A DNA stretch of 64,000 nt. It comes from Macrotis lagotis (Eukaryota > Chordata > Mammalia > Peramelemorphia > Peramelidae). The stretch lies in the NCBI RefSeq assembly GCF_037893015.1, contig NC_133658.1, forward strand, positions 288,057,719 through 288,121,718, read 5' to 3'. Shown piece by piece: positions 33,206-43,400 of the stretch (within the stretch, counting starts at the first letter, position 1; each line of letters begins with the position of its first letter). Under the pieces are notes generated by a model. It had not been told where the DNA came from. It saw only the letters and a program-made list of their open reading frames with translations, and did not search any database. The position numbers were made by a program, and so were the translations under genes.

Positions 33206-33766
33206 AATGATTTTTATGAATATTTACAGATAGTTCTTAATTTCTTGTCAATAACTTCCTCTATAAATTAACAACGTATGAGAATTTTAGGCTCAGCTTT
33301 ATTATTGCCATTTACATAAGATAAACAGGTCACATAAATAGCTAGCTCCTACAGATTGAAATAAATAAAAAATTTCAGCTTGAGTTTATAAATAGTTTAT
33401 AAATTTTAGCTAGTGTTTACTAATTAGTTTCTTGTACCTGATACAGATCTCATCTACTTTCTTTGTGAAAATCTGTCCTTTATGTAAATCAGTAACATCC
33501 CCTTCTGCCTAATGCAAAATTCTAATATGCTAGTACTACTCACATAACTAAAACCTATATAAGGTTAAAACTGAACCTATATTAAGACTGAACCTTTGGT
33601 GCACTGCTTTTTGTATCCAGTGAATCTATGCTGAGTTTTATATAATAAGCCAGTTTGTACCATATCTCTGCTTATTGATGGTTATTGGCAGTAGTTTCAA
33701 TTAATCCTTGGACAATTTTCTATCACAAAACATTCCTATAACTTTGTTGAACTAGTCTAAAATAGT

Positions 33767-34054
33767 AAAAATTCCTAGACACTCTCCTACCTCCAGCAGT
33801 GAATTAGTATTTATTAAAACTGTAGAGTAGCTCTGGGCTAACCATGAACATGACTATCTTTCCAATTTCTTGAATTTCTGTAATTCAAAAAACTATAATT
33901 GTATTCATACCAATTCATGTGTCATGGCTGGTTAATTTTTTTCTTAAATGTAATTTCTTTTTCCCTCCTGGGTTTTGCTGGAAATGCACAGAAAGGTTAG
34001 TGATTTTTATGAATTTAATTTTTTTCCTGAAAATTTATTCAAGTTATTTGTATT
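33767..34054. repeat. Direct duplication, copy A
   Basis: It matches 37095-37366 in the same orientation, starting at 'aaaattcctagac' and ending 'tttgtatt'. Nearly all blocks align, including 'gtgaattagtatttattaaaactgtagagtag', 'aaccatgaacatga' and 'ctttccaatttcttgaat'. Copy A keeps about 24 bases ('gtgatttttatgaatttaa...') missing in copy B. It ends about 15 bases before an ERV terminus. Confidence 0.92.
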
Positions 34055-34069
34055 CTCCATTGTGGGGGT

Positions 34070-35200
34070 CCAGCCTCTGAGGGGTCTCTGACACCTGACA
34101 GGAGGGATAGAGTCAGTGACAGGAGGGATAGAGTCGGTGACAGGAGGGATAGAGTCGGTGAAAGGAATTGCATCAACGCAAGGGTTTGAAGGCAGAAACA
34201 GGTTGACTGACTGTCAGCTGCTCAGGTTTATTTTTATAGTCTCAGAATCATATAAGCATCAAACAAGCAAGCTAAGATCATTTCCTTGGTTACAAAAGTT
34301 TACAAGTTTCATTATCAATCATATAGTTCATGTGGTTACAAGTTTAATCATGTAATTAATTTCTTGTCCCTGCTCAGACCGTGATGACCTCAACCTGTCT
34401 GTCGCCTAATTTATCGCTGCATTGTAAAGTTATTAATTAAGCAGAACTTTCCTAATAATCTTTGATATAATTCATTTAATGGAATTTTTTTTATGTTTCT
34501 GTGCTGTGTATGTAATGTTTTTCAACACGCTCCCTTGACAACCTACAGTGAGGCCAGTTATGTTTGTCCACCCATCTGTTGACTCCTTCAATAACCATTT
34601 TCCTTTCAGCCCTTGTTGATAGACAACACGGTTTCTATGACTTTTTTTATTCTTTCCTAAAAAACTAAGGCTGTTAAAGTTCACATATCGGTCACCTATA
34701 CTGAATATTCTTTCACCATCTTTATCATATATTCCTGTGTATGGTAAGCTGTTGATTTCCCAGGAATTTTAATCTTTCATCTGTTTTCCCTGTATATATT
34801 CTGACATCTCCTTGGAATCCCAGTGTTGTATTTTCCAAAGATTTCATAATGTTGGAACCTTTTGTATGCCTTGGGGAGAGGCAGTACAGTTAAATTTGGA
34901 CAGAGTTTACAATCTGTTTTATTCAAGAAATTCCCCTGGAATCCTTCCTTTATAGTCATTCCACTATTAGGATGGATAAGTTTTGCAATCAATATTAGTC
35001 CTACAAATATAGGTATACATGGAATCCCTATATATATTGAAGAAGGAAATGTTCCATCAGGCGCTGTGGCCGCCTTGAGTCTTCTTGCCAGGACTGTGTC
35101 AAGCAGCTTAGAGACCCTGGCTCCCAACACTCCATTCTTTCAATGATTCTCTAGGATTCTTTAATGTAAAACTTTTTTTGCAAAGACAATTTTTCCTTTT
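34070..35200 (-). mobile_element. Endogenous retrovirus remnant, reverse (LTR plus decayed envelope-side sequence)
   Basis: The left edge begins TGTGGGGGTCC, the reverse of a ...GGACCCCCACA LTR 3' end. About 400 bases look LTR-like, including 'caggtttatttttatag' (reverse of a polyadenylation region). To the right, two minus-strand open stretches (34472-34684, 70 codons; 34777-35130, 117 codons) carry N-glycosylation-like sites and a hydrophobic membrane-like segment. This fits the end of an envelope region upstream of a 3' LTR. The frames are broken and short, so it is a dead fragment. Class not determined. Confidence 0.5.
34095..34160. repeat. 21-bp minisatellite, about three copies, in the ERV LTR
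   Basis: 'gacaggagggatagagtcrgt' repeats three times in direct order from about 34097, the first copy with a in place of g near the end, followed by a partial 'gaaagg' copy. Confidence 0.9.
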
Positions 35201-35464
35201 CTTGGTCCGTACTTATTTCCTCAAGATGTTTTTCCTTTCTTATTTCTATAACCATTTCTAGTACCATCCCAAGTAATAGGAGAGCCTGTAGGCTTCATGC
35301 AAGATTTTTTTTTCTGAAGGTTTCCATTTTTTTCTAATACAAATCATGCTACCTCTGGGTTTCAAATAGTTTTGCTCAAATTATTTTTAATCTTATGGTT
35401 TTTCAAATAATTGAATGCTATATTTTATTAAGTCTTTATAATTATTTGATATTATCATGTGAAT

Positions 35465-35700
35465 TTCAAGTTCTTGCTATGTGCTAGACTCTGGGAATAT
35501 AAAGATAAAAACTAACTACCTGCCCCTCAGAGAGCTTGCTTTCTATTCAGACAAATATGCACATATGCAAGTAATTGAGGGGTGAGGCTTTAGGGGATTG
35601 GAAGGAGACAATAGTTGCTTGAAGCTGTAGAATTTAGCTGAGTTTTCAAGGAAATCTGGGATACTAAAAGGAGGAATGAGAAAGGTAAGAAAGGGGTGGC
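35465..35700 (+). mobile_element. Diverged ancient interspersed repeat (same family as 11826-12070)
   Basis: 'gctatgtgctagactctgggaatataaag', 'ctgcccctcagagagcttgctttc', 'ggatactaaaaggaggaatgagaaagg'. Class not assigned. Confidence 0.5.
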
Positions 35701-35869
35701 AACAGAAATCTTAATAATCAAAAAATTAAATGCTGTCCAGAGGCAATTGAGCCTTTGAAGACGGTAGGTTTGAAAACTTCTATTGGGCCTAATGAGTCTA
35801 AAAAAAGGAAAAGTGGAAGCCCAGCTTTTCCAGGAGGTTAAAAATGTGACTATATAAAAAGTTTTTCCC

Positions 35870-36340
35870 TAATCTTAATTTTTCCCATGTGACGTATAAA
35901 TACTTTGAGAGACATAATATCTGTGTAATTAATCATTTTATTAACTATGCTAGCAAAGAATTATTTTGGTGGCAGTCTCAAATGCTAAAAAGAACTCTGG
36001 TGGAACATGATGTAATGCTTATATACCCTTGGAAGAGGAGGCATTCCTGAGAATGGCAATCAACTCTGATTAGTTTTCAATGAGAAGAATGAATGTTGTG
36101 ATGAGAGTTCTAAAGAGGGGTGAGTAATGTAAATAGCATTATGTTATTTACTTGTAGTCCACCCCCCAGCCTTGGGCAATCTAGACTGATTTGGAAAGGG
36201 CAAGGAGGTACACTTAGATAAGAAGGTCTAAATTGGATAAATTTTGGGGCAAGGTCAGAGATTTCCTTAAAAGGAAAAAACCCTGGACTTCCCAATGATT
36301 GGTTATAATACTCATTTTTTCTCATCCAGGTTCTTCCTTC
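35870..36340. mobile_element. LTR-like module shared with 53.5-53.9 kb
   Basis: 'gagaatggcaatcaactctgattag...gaatgaatgttgtgatgag' (36048-36106) and 'cagccttgggcaatctagac' (about 36167-36186) recur in the same order and orientation at 53627-53692 and 53758-53780. The internal text is GC-poor without an ORF. Likely two copies of one dispersed element. Confidence 0.5.
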
Positions 36341-36480
36341 TCCCCTCCCTTATGAAATTTCTATTAGCTATTGGTTTAGGTCATTATTAACAGCAATTCC
36401 CATTTGCCTGTCCCTCCCTCATTCTTTTCTCCTTTCATTTCTTTCCTTGTATTTCTTTTCTCCTTTAAAGACAATATTTG

Positions 36481-36585
36481 TCATTATTTAGTCATTTCAG
36501 TTGTGTCTGACTCTGTTTGACACAAACAAAGCAAACGGTTTTCTTGGCAAATAACTAGAGTGGTTTGCTGTTTTCTTCTCCAAAA
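36481..36585 (-). mobile_element. RTE-like SINE tail fragment, reverse
   Basis: 'gtcatttcagttgtgtctgactctg', 'ttttcttggcaaataactagagtggtttgctgttttcttctcc' is the reverse of the tail at about 20970-21050. Confidence 0.7.
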
Positions 36586-36589
36586 GACA

Positions 36590-37030
36590 ACTATATTAGG
36601 AGGAATAAGAGTACTGCAAAGAGAAGGGTCCACATGTTATGAAGAGATTCATAGCAACATATTTGTTGTAGCAAAGAACTGGAAGCAAAATGGGTGCTCA
36701 TCAGCAGAGTAATGGTTAAATACATTATGGCATGTAAATATAATGAAGTTCTAGAAATTACGCAGACCCAGAAACTTGGAAAGGCCCATTTGACCATTTG
36801 ACGTTATGCCAAGTGAGGTAAGCAAACCAGAACAATGCTCACAGTGATGGTCAGAATGCTGCTCCTTGCAGTGACCAATCATGATTTCAGAAAATTGATA
36901 ATGAAAACTGAGTCTTCCTCCCACCTCTTGGCAGAGGTAATGGATGAGACAATCATTTTCAGACATAGCCATTGTGTTGATTTATCCTGTCTGTGTCTTC
37001 CTTGTGCATTCTTGTTTGCATCTTATGTCC
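36590..37030 (+). mobile_element. L1 3' region fragment, forward
   Basis: 'agcaacatatttgttgtagcaaagaactggaagcaaaatgggtgctcatcag', 'ggcatgtaaatataatgaagttc', 'gccaagtgaggtaagcaaaccagaac' is forward marsupial L1 3' text, diverged. Confidence 0.7.
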
Positions 37031-37094
37031 TTAGTTAGACAGAAATCTATAGACAGCATCTATCTTTTTGCCTTTCTTTGTATCCTCAACAATC

Positions 37095-37366
37095 AAAATT
37101 CCTAGACGCTCTCCTTCTACCTCCATCAGTGAATTAGTATTTATTAAAACTGTAGAGTAGTGCTGGTCTAACCATGAACATGAATATCTTTCCAATTTCT
37201 TGAATATCTGTAATTCAAAAAACTAATTGTAGTCATAATCAATTCATGTGTCATGTCTGGTTAATTTTTTTCTTAAATGAAATTTCTTTTTTTTTTCCCT
37301 CCTGGGTTTTGTTGGAAATGTACAGAGAGGTTTTTTCCTAAAAATGTATTTAAGTCATTTGTATTG
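37095..37366. repeat. Direct duplication, copy B
   Basis: Counterpart of 33767-34054, offset 3327 bases. It differs by scattered substitutions and small indels; by eye about nine in ten bases agree. Copy B continues into 'ggtacttagtaataac' where copy A meets the ERV. Confidence 0.92.
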
Positions 37367-37369
37367 GTA

Positions 37370-38135
37370 CTTAGTAATAACATATGTATGATACATAGTA
37401 AATGTAGTATATAACATATAAAGTAAATATATACATATGATTAATGCATATTGATAGAATTACTTGATTGTACTTATTTGCAAGGGAAGTAGTTTCAATG
37501 AAGATGATAATAGCTAACTATATAGTACTTCTTGCAGATAATTTTGATACCCCTGCTCAATTTAATCAGGATTTACTGAAGTTCATTGTGATTTAATGGC
37601 TATCACTGATTATATTAGTGAGTTAAGCAGAATAGAATTAAGTTTGAATAAGTTATGTTGGTTCATATTAGAATGAATGTTAAGGTTAATCCACTATATA
37701 TATATATTGATGATCATGTTTAATAGCTAAATTCATACTTTTGCTTGAAATAAAGTTTACTTGTCTCAGCAGTTCACAACTATCAGTTACTACTGCTCTT
37801 TCCCAGTGACCTTTACTCCAAAATCTTATCATCCTTGGTCCTGATGATCAAAGACTGGTGTTTGATGGCCAAGGAAAGCTTCTGCTAAGATGGCTTGTAA
37901 TAGGTTTGCTGACAAAAGTGGTTACGGTTGATGAATCTCTCCCCCCATTTCTGAAGACTAGTCAACTATAGGAATTTCCATGCTTCTGAAGAACTTTCCC
38001 AGGAACTTCTCAAAGTCTAAAAATTCCTTAGTTCCTGAGCTTTGGGGTCCATGGATGAGAAAGGTATTGGATCCATTTTCTTAGGGACCATCTATCTCCC
38101 TAATAAATTGATCACTGCTCCAATCTCTCCTTCAG
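37370..38135. other. Intergenic, no gene or clear repeat
   Basis: AT-rich (TATA-type runs near 37380-37440 and 37690-37715), then ordinary unique-looking sequence. No coding signal. Confidence 0.5.
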
Positions 38136-38139
38136 TGGT

Positions 38140-38378
38140 ATTGAGAATCGGAAAATTTGGGGCCCACTTCACAATTATTGGCTCATTTGATTTTCACAAT
38201 AACTCTGGGGGGTAGATATGATCATTATCCTAATGTTACAGATGAGCAAACTGAAGCAAACAGGATTTAAGTGACTTGTTCAAAGTCATATGGCTGCTAA
38301 GTTTCAAGGGTCACATTTGAATTCGGGGCAGCCTCACAGCATGCTCAACTTCCTTCCAGCACCACCTAGCTGCCCCAA
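38140..38378 (-). mobile_element. MAR1-like CORE-SINE, reverse
   Basis: 'ggctcatttgattttcacaataactctgggggg', 'aatgttacagatgagcaaactgaagc', 'gtgacttgttcaaagtcatatggctgc', ending 'caccacctagctgcccca'. It lies just upstream of the CpG island. Confidence 0.85.
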
Positions 38379-38599
38379 TAGTGGGTGGGTAGTGAAGCCA
38401 AAAAAAAAAAGATATCTTTGAAATCTGAAAATTCACACACCAGAAAAGTTCATTTAGGGGTCAGTTTTGTAACGAGCGGGTTAAATTTAATGAATCCTTA
38501 AAACAGGAAAACGAATAGTTCACAATTTCACATATAATACACTTTTCTGAGTCATCTTTGTGCGCTGAAATGTTTATTTATTGATGGTTAATTTTATAA

Positions 38600-39450
38600 T
38601 AAAAAAAATAAAGAAAAAAAAGACTCAGGGCAGGGTCAGCAACGTGAAGGGGCGGGACCGGAGGTGCGCGTGGCCCCGGCAGCCAGACTTCCGGATGAAG
38701 CCGGCGTCTGGTCCTTTTTTTTCTCCCCTCCCCCATCCCTCCGCCGATTCCTCCGCTAGGCTTGAGTCCCGGCATGGCGACTGGGTAGCGGCGGAAGGAG
38801 GTGAAGCCCAGTGAATGAGTGAGTGAAATCTTAGGTGAGGAGGGGGTGGGGGTGGGAGTGGGAGGAGGTTGGTGGTGAGGGTCTGCTGACCGCTTGGAGA
38901 GGGCCGTAAAAGGTAAGGCCTCGCGCCTGTGCGCAGGCGTGCACCGGCTAGAGAAAAGGCTGGGGCTCTCGGTAACGGGTGTTCCGGGGCCCGGGGGTGG
39001 GGGTGGGGGGAGAGGGGAGCCAAACTCGCATGCGCAGAGCCGTGCCTCAGGCCACGCCCCTTCCCCTACCTGAAGTCCGCTTCCTTCCCCTCCCGCTGCG
39101 CGCGGCTGCGCGCGCTCTCTTCCTTCCGCTGAGGCATTTTCTTCGGAATCTACATCTGGGGCACCTTTTTTCCGGCCCGGCTCCCCTCCGGGCTGGGAGC
39201 CCGGCCCTGCGACGGACTTTGTGGCGTTTCCGCCCCCTTGAGCAGGCGGGTGATCGCCCGAGGGCTGGTGAGGGCCTCTGGGCTGGGATGTCGGGGCCGG
39301 CCTGGGGTGGGGAGGGGGCGGGGCGGCCGAGGGGGACCCGAAGATCTCAAAACAAACATCACGTCCGGCTCCCATTTCTCCAGCCTTTTAAGCTTAACCG
39401 ATCTCCTCGGAGGTAGAGAGTGAAAGGATCATCCCCATGTTTTGCCTTTT
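38600..39450 (+). promoter_or_regulatory. SETX: CpG-island promoter, probably of SETX (senataxin)
   Basis: An abrupt GC- and CpG-rich block in AT-rich surroundings. Visible motifs: GC box GGGGCGGGAC (38649-38658), ETS/GABP site ACTTCCGG (38687-38694), YY1-like ggcATGGCGac (38771-38781), NRF1-like CGCATGCGCA (39027-39036), and an Sp1-type GGGGGCGGGGCGG (about 39314-39326). These are typical of TATA-less housekeeping promoters. + strand donors AG|GTGAGG (GT 38833), AG|GTAAGG (GT 38913) and GTGAGT (39489) follow, suggesting rightward transcription. In mammals SETX lies directly downstream of TTF1 on the same strand, hence the assignment. No SETX coding exon is in the window to confirm it. Confidence 0.6.
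38700..38832 (+). other. Candidate non-coding first exon downstream of the CpG promoter
   Basis: A start site is expected between the ETS site at 38687 and the YY1-like motif near 38773. The first good donor is AG|GTGAGG with GT at 38833-38834; a second, AG|GTAAGG, has GT at 38913-38914. The stretch contains a tiny upstream ORF: ATG at 38774, three further codons, TAG. Boundaries are inferred, not observed. Confidence 0.35.
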
Positions 39451-39574
39451 TTTCGGGGGCGGGCGGGCACTGGGGTCCTCATCCTCGTGAGTATGGGGAT
39501 CTTTTTCTGAAGAAACTCCTTTGCCCTAGGCAGATCCACAGCTGTTCTGCAGTTTACAGTCCTAGAAGGTTGCC

Positions 39575-39670
39575 TCCGCTTTACAAATGAGGAAACTGTC
39601 CTAAGGTCACACAGCTAGTATATATCCAGGCTGGTGTTGGAACCAGGTTTTCTTTATTCAAATCCCACAT
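39575..39670 (-). mobile_element. MIR-like fragment, reverse
   Basis: 'ctttacaaatgaggaaactgtcctaaggtcacacagctag' followed by 'ggaaccaggttttc'. Just right of the CpG island. Confidence 0.7.
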
Positions 39671-39802
39671 CACACTAAAGGGAAGGAATTTTTTTTTCTC
39701 AGGTGGGCTGATCATGACTGTATTTTGTATGTTTTATATTATTTTTATACACTAGAGAAACCACGATCTTATGGGTTTAATTGTAGAATAGAAGTTCCTA
39801 GA

Positions 39803-40017
39803 ATAGAGGTTTTTAACCTGAGGCTTATGGATAATCGATTTCAGGGGATCTGAGCTTGGATGGGGGGGAAAAATCACATTTTTTAACTAAGCGCTAACTG
39901 GAATTTAGCATCTTCTATTATGTTGTTAAAGGGAAAAAATCATCAGCTGGGGTCATAAACTGATGGCTAAAGGGGTCCAGGATGCAAAAAAAAAAAACTG
40001 TTAAGAAACCCTATGCT
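39803..40017. mobile_element. hAT-like short DNA transposon remnant
   Basis: Inverted-repeat-like ends: 'tagaggtttttaacctgagg' on the left and 'ctgttaagaaaccctatgcta' on the right, with 'aggggtccaggatgc' inside. Related in wording to 17043-17240. An L2-like 3' end follows (40030-40110). Confidence 0.5.
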
Positions 40018-40399
40018 AGAGAGCAGAGGCTATTTCATTTTTGATATGCCCCTTGCATAGTGCCTTGTACTTGGTAGGTATTTAATAAATATGACTCGAT
40101 TTGAATTTCCTCCATAGCTCTTTCTTGTGTGATTCTCCTTTCATAAGTCTTACATGGTCGGTACTGCATGGTATGCTGAAGGTCTTCCTTTAGTTTCCTA
40201 TAAACAAGTCGAGTACTGAGGCTTTAATTTGTTATCCTTCACTCTGAACATGACAGGCCTACCTTCTTTTCCAATTCTACTATGCCTTTATATTGAGTCA
40301 GTAGATCAAATTGGTATATTTTTAGTCCTCTGTAAATTAAAAAAAGTACCATAAATGTTAATTTGTTAATCTATAGATATAATGATATATATAACACTT

Positions 40400-40560
40400 T
40401 TTCTGGAAATAACCCTTTGAGATTGTTCTTATTATACTTATTAAGAAACTGACTGTAAGAAAGGTGAAATGACCTGCTCATTAGTTGTAAATAGTAAGTA
40501 TATTGGAACCTAGATTTGAATCCTGGTCTCCAGATTTTGAGTCAGGTCAAATAGATTAAA
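40400..40560 (-). mobile_element. MIR/MAR1-like fragment, reverse
   Basis: 'ttctggaaataaccctttgagattg', 'ttattaagaaactgactgtaag', 'gaaatgacctgctcattagttg', 'gatttgaatcctggtctccag'. A forward MIR-like piece also lies at about 40840-40950. Confidence 0.6.
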
Positions 40561-41039
40561 TGATAGATTTATCTGCCTTCAGACTCGAAATCCAATGATC
40601 TTTGCACTATAGTGAAATGAGTTTCCACAACTTAATTTTCAGTTGATGGTGTATGTTTGTAGTTTGGTGGTGTCAATAGAAAAGTATCCCTGTGGGCTGC
40701 ATGTTGACTTGGAAAACCACAAATTATCATTATAATGTATTTTATTATGCTAATTGTTAATTAAAATGTTAAACATTTTAATTTAATTGATCTGCAGTTT
40801 GAGAATTTTGAGGTCCAGTGTTTTTGACATCTCTGATATAGAGGATTAGGGGACTGATTATAGCATAAGATCTGGATTCTTGTCCTGGTTCTGTGTGATT
40901 TTAGGCAAGTTCTCTTATTTCTGAGCCCTAGTTTTCTAGTCTAAAACCAGAGGGTTCAATTCAGTTCAACATCTTCAATATGTATTCTCTATTGCATCTA
41001 TCTTTGTATAGCTTTCATATTAACCATTCTATCTGAACT

Positions 41040-41650
41040 ATTGGAGCTCCTTTTTGAGTCTATCTACTTTTTTCTCTCTTCAGCTTTATACCATTTCTAA
41101 ACTAATGGTCTTTTCTGTGGTCATGTTACACTGCTATTTAAAGATATTCAGCGACTCCCTGTTATTGGCTAAGTTCAGATTCCTGAATGGTTTTAAAGAC
41201 CTTTCACAATCTGGAACCCTCTCCTATATTTGCTGTGTTGTCTCTTCAGATGCAAATGTGAACTATTATTCCCCTTCCCATAGCCAACTAACTGCTCATC
41301 TTTCATCAGTGTACTCTGCTTTTTTACTATTTATACTACCTGGGCTATACTCCTTCCCACTTTCTATTAAACTCTTACCCATCCTTTTAAGAGCCCAGTT
41401 TATGTCAACATCTGTGAAAGTCCTTCCTGAATTCTTCCCCCATTATATCACCCCACATTATCTTAGTTATCTCAGCTAATGTAATTTATTTATTAGCATA
41501 TACATTATAGTTATGTGTATATTTTCCTTCTACAGTGGAAATCATGAGGACTAAGACTTACTTAATCTTAAAAATTCATATTTCTTCTCCTAGAACCTAG
41601 CACAGCCTTCTATTTACATAGGTATATAATAAATATGGAATTACATTGAA
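41040..41650 (+). mobile_element. L2 LINE 3' region
   Basis: 'ttcagcgactccctgttattggctaagttcagattcctgaatgg', 'agacctttcacaatctggaaccctctcct', 'gtgaaagtccttcctgaattcttcccc' and 'cctagcacagccttctatttacataggtatataataaatatgg' follow the L2 3' order closely. The 141-codon open stretch here (41054-41479) is chance reading of the repeat. Confidence 0.8.
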
Positions 41651-42242
41651 AACTTAGTAAATTATTACTGTGTGTAGAAATATGGAAGAGATACAAGGTT
41701 TGTATTTTATATGGCAGAGATATGAGGTTTACATTTTCCCTCCCCTCATGGAATTCAGTATGGTAAAGGGAATGATAAATATACAACTAGATTTAACAAA
41801 AACATACATTTTAAATACAGTGGTAAGTTTAAGTTTAAGACTGGATAAAATCACTTTGGAAGTTCTTTCCATCTTTTAGCATTTTGTAATTCTTTGTATT
41901 TGGGAAGTTTTATTCCCATTTTAAAAAAAACACCCATCTTGAGCACATGAAAACAAAATGTAGATAATTGAAAGCCTCATATCAGTTTTGAAGTTATATG
42001 ATAATGCAGGAATGCTGCTTGATTAAAAAAATAGTTTGTTTTTTTAAACCAAACATAGTGTATAGTATAATGTCCAAAAAAGCTTATCTTTATGTCAACT
42101 GAGGGAGCCAGAAAGCTAGTCTCAGAGTTAAGGCCATCTGGTTTTGAGGCCATCTCAAGTCACATTTTCAGTGACCCAGTCTATTCTCTTAATATTTGAG
42201 GAGAAAACTCCAATCTTTATATGCTTTAAAAATATTTGTACA

Positions 42243-42390
42243 GGGGTGGCTAGGTGGCGCAGTGGATAGAGCACCAGCCTTGGAGTACCTGAGTTCAAAT
42301 GCGGCCTCAGACACTTAATACTTGCCTAGCTGTATGGCCCTGGGCAAGCCACTTAACCCCATTGCCTTGTAAAAACTAAAAAAAAAAAAA
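42243..42390 (+). mobile_element. WSINE1-type SINE with TSD
   Basis: 'ggggtggctaggtggcgcagtggatagagcaccagcc' to an A tail, missing 'gtcagga' in mid-body. TSD TTTGTACA at 42235-42242 and 42392-42399. Confidence 0.95.
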
Positions 42391-42599
42391 GTTTGTACAT
42401 AAATTCTTGCAAAATTGTTGATGTGGAAGTGTAAATGATACTGACTTTAGAAGTACCCTTGTCATCTTTTTATTTTTAGCTATTTTGTACTTTTTCTTTT
42501 ATATTTTATTCTACTGTATCTGAGGTTTCTCCCTCAGAAACACTTTTCAAGTGTCACCTTCTCAAAAGGAACAGTGTTGGCAGAAACTCAAGAAAATAG

Positions 42600-43400
42600 A
42601 CAACTTCTAGAGTGTCCAGATCTTTTTTTGTTTCTTTTGAACACTTGCAAAAAGCTTTTAAAAAATTATATTTTCAGGTGTGCATTCTCTACTTTATGTA
42701 AATCTCCTTCCCTACACTTCCATCCTATGATAAAGTAAAACAAATGCCAAAACAAAAACTATTACTTTCCCATTATGGTCAGGCAAAATAAATTCCTATA
42801 TTAACCATGTCCAAAAAAAGAAAGATTTCCTCAAACTGGAAACCCAAGTCCATCACGTCTTGTCTCTGAAGGGAACTCACTCAACTCTTTTCAAGTGAAC
42901 ACATCACACTTTTGGCCAACTCATAATTGTTAGAGAAATCCTTTTCCTAGAAGAACAAATGCCTTTTATAAATGTATCTGTAGTTAATTTAAGCAAATTT
43001 CCATATTGACCATGTCCAAACAAAAAGTCTTATTCTGTATGCTTAAATCCTTCACCTCTTTATTAGGTGGTAAGTGACATACCTCATCCTAAGTCATCTG
43101 AAATCATGATTTGTAATTACTCTGATCAGAGTTCCTAATTATTTCAAAATTGTCATAATATTATCAGTATATAAATTGTTGGATTTTTGTTCACTTTTTT
43201 CTACATATATTCATGTAAATCTCAGGTTTCTTTGAAACTATCTCCATTATTTATTGCACAAAAGTACTCCATGACATTTTTTATTATAACACATCCAAAC
43301 TATTCTCCAATTGGCCTTCTCAGATTCCCATTCTTTGCTCCCCCCCCCAAAAAAGAAAAAAACCTTATCAATATTTATTTGTATCCCTAGAATTTATTTT
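42600..43400 (-). mobile_element. L1 3' region, reverse
   Basis: 'caggcaaaataaattcctatattaaccatgtccaaaa', 'ccatcacgtcttgtctc', repeated lower down as 'catattgaccatgtccaaac...cttcacctctttattaggtgg', then 'gtactccatgacat...ccaattggcctt'. Antisense L1 3' wording, apparently two overlapping copies. Confidence 0.7.

Noticed and set aside
38578..39375. 265-codon minus-strand open frame in the CpG island (Pro/Ala/Gly/Ser-rich)
   Set aside because: GC-rich promoters give long chance frames because stop codons are AT-rich. Composition is low complexity, there is no family resemblance, and promoter motifs and donors run through it on the + strand.
41054..41479. 141-codon open frame
   Set aside because: It lies entirely within an L2 3' non-coding region; chance frame.
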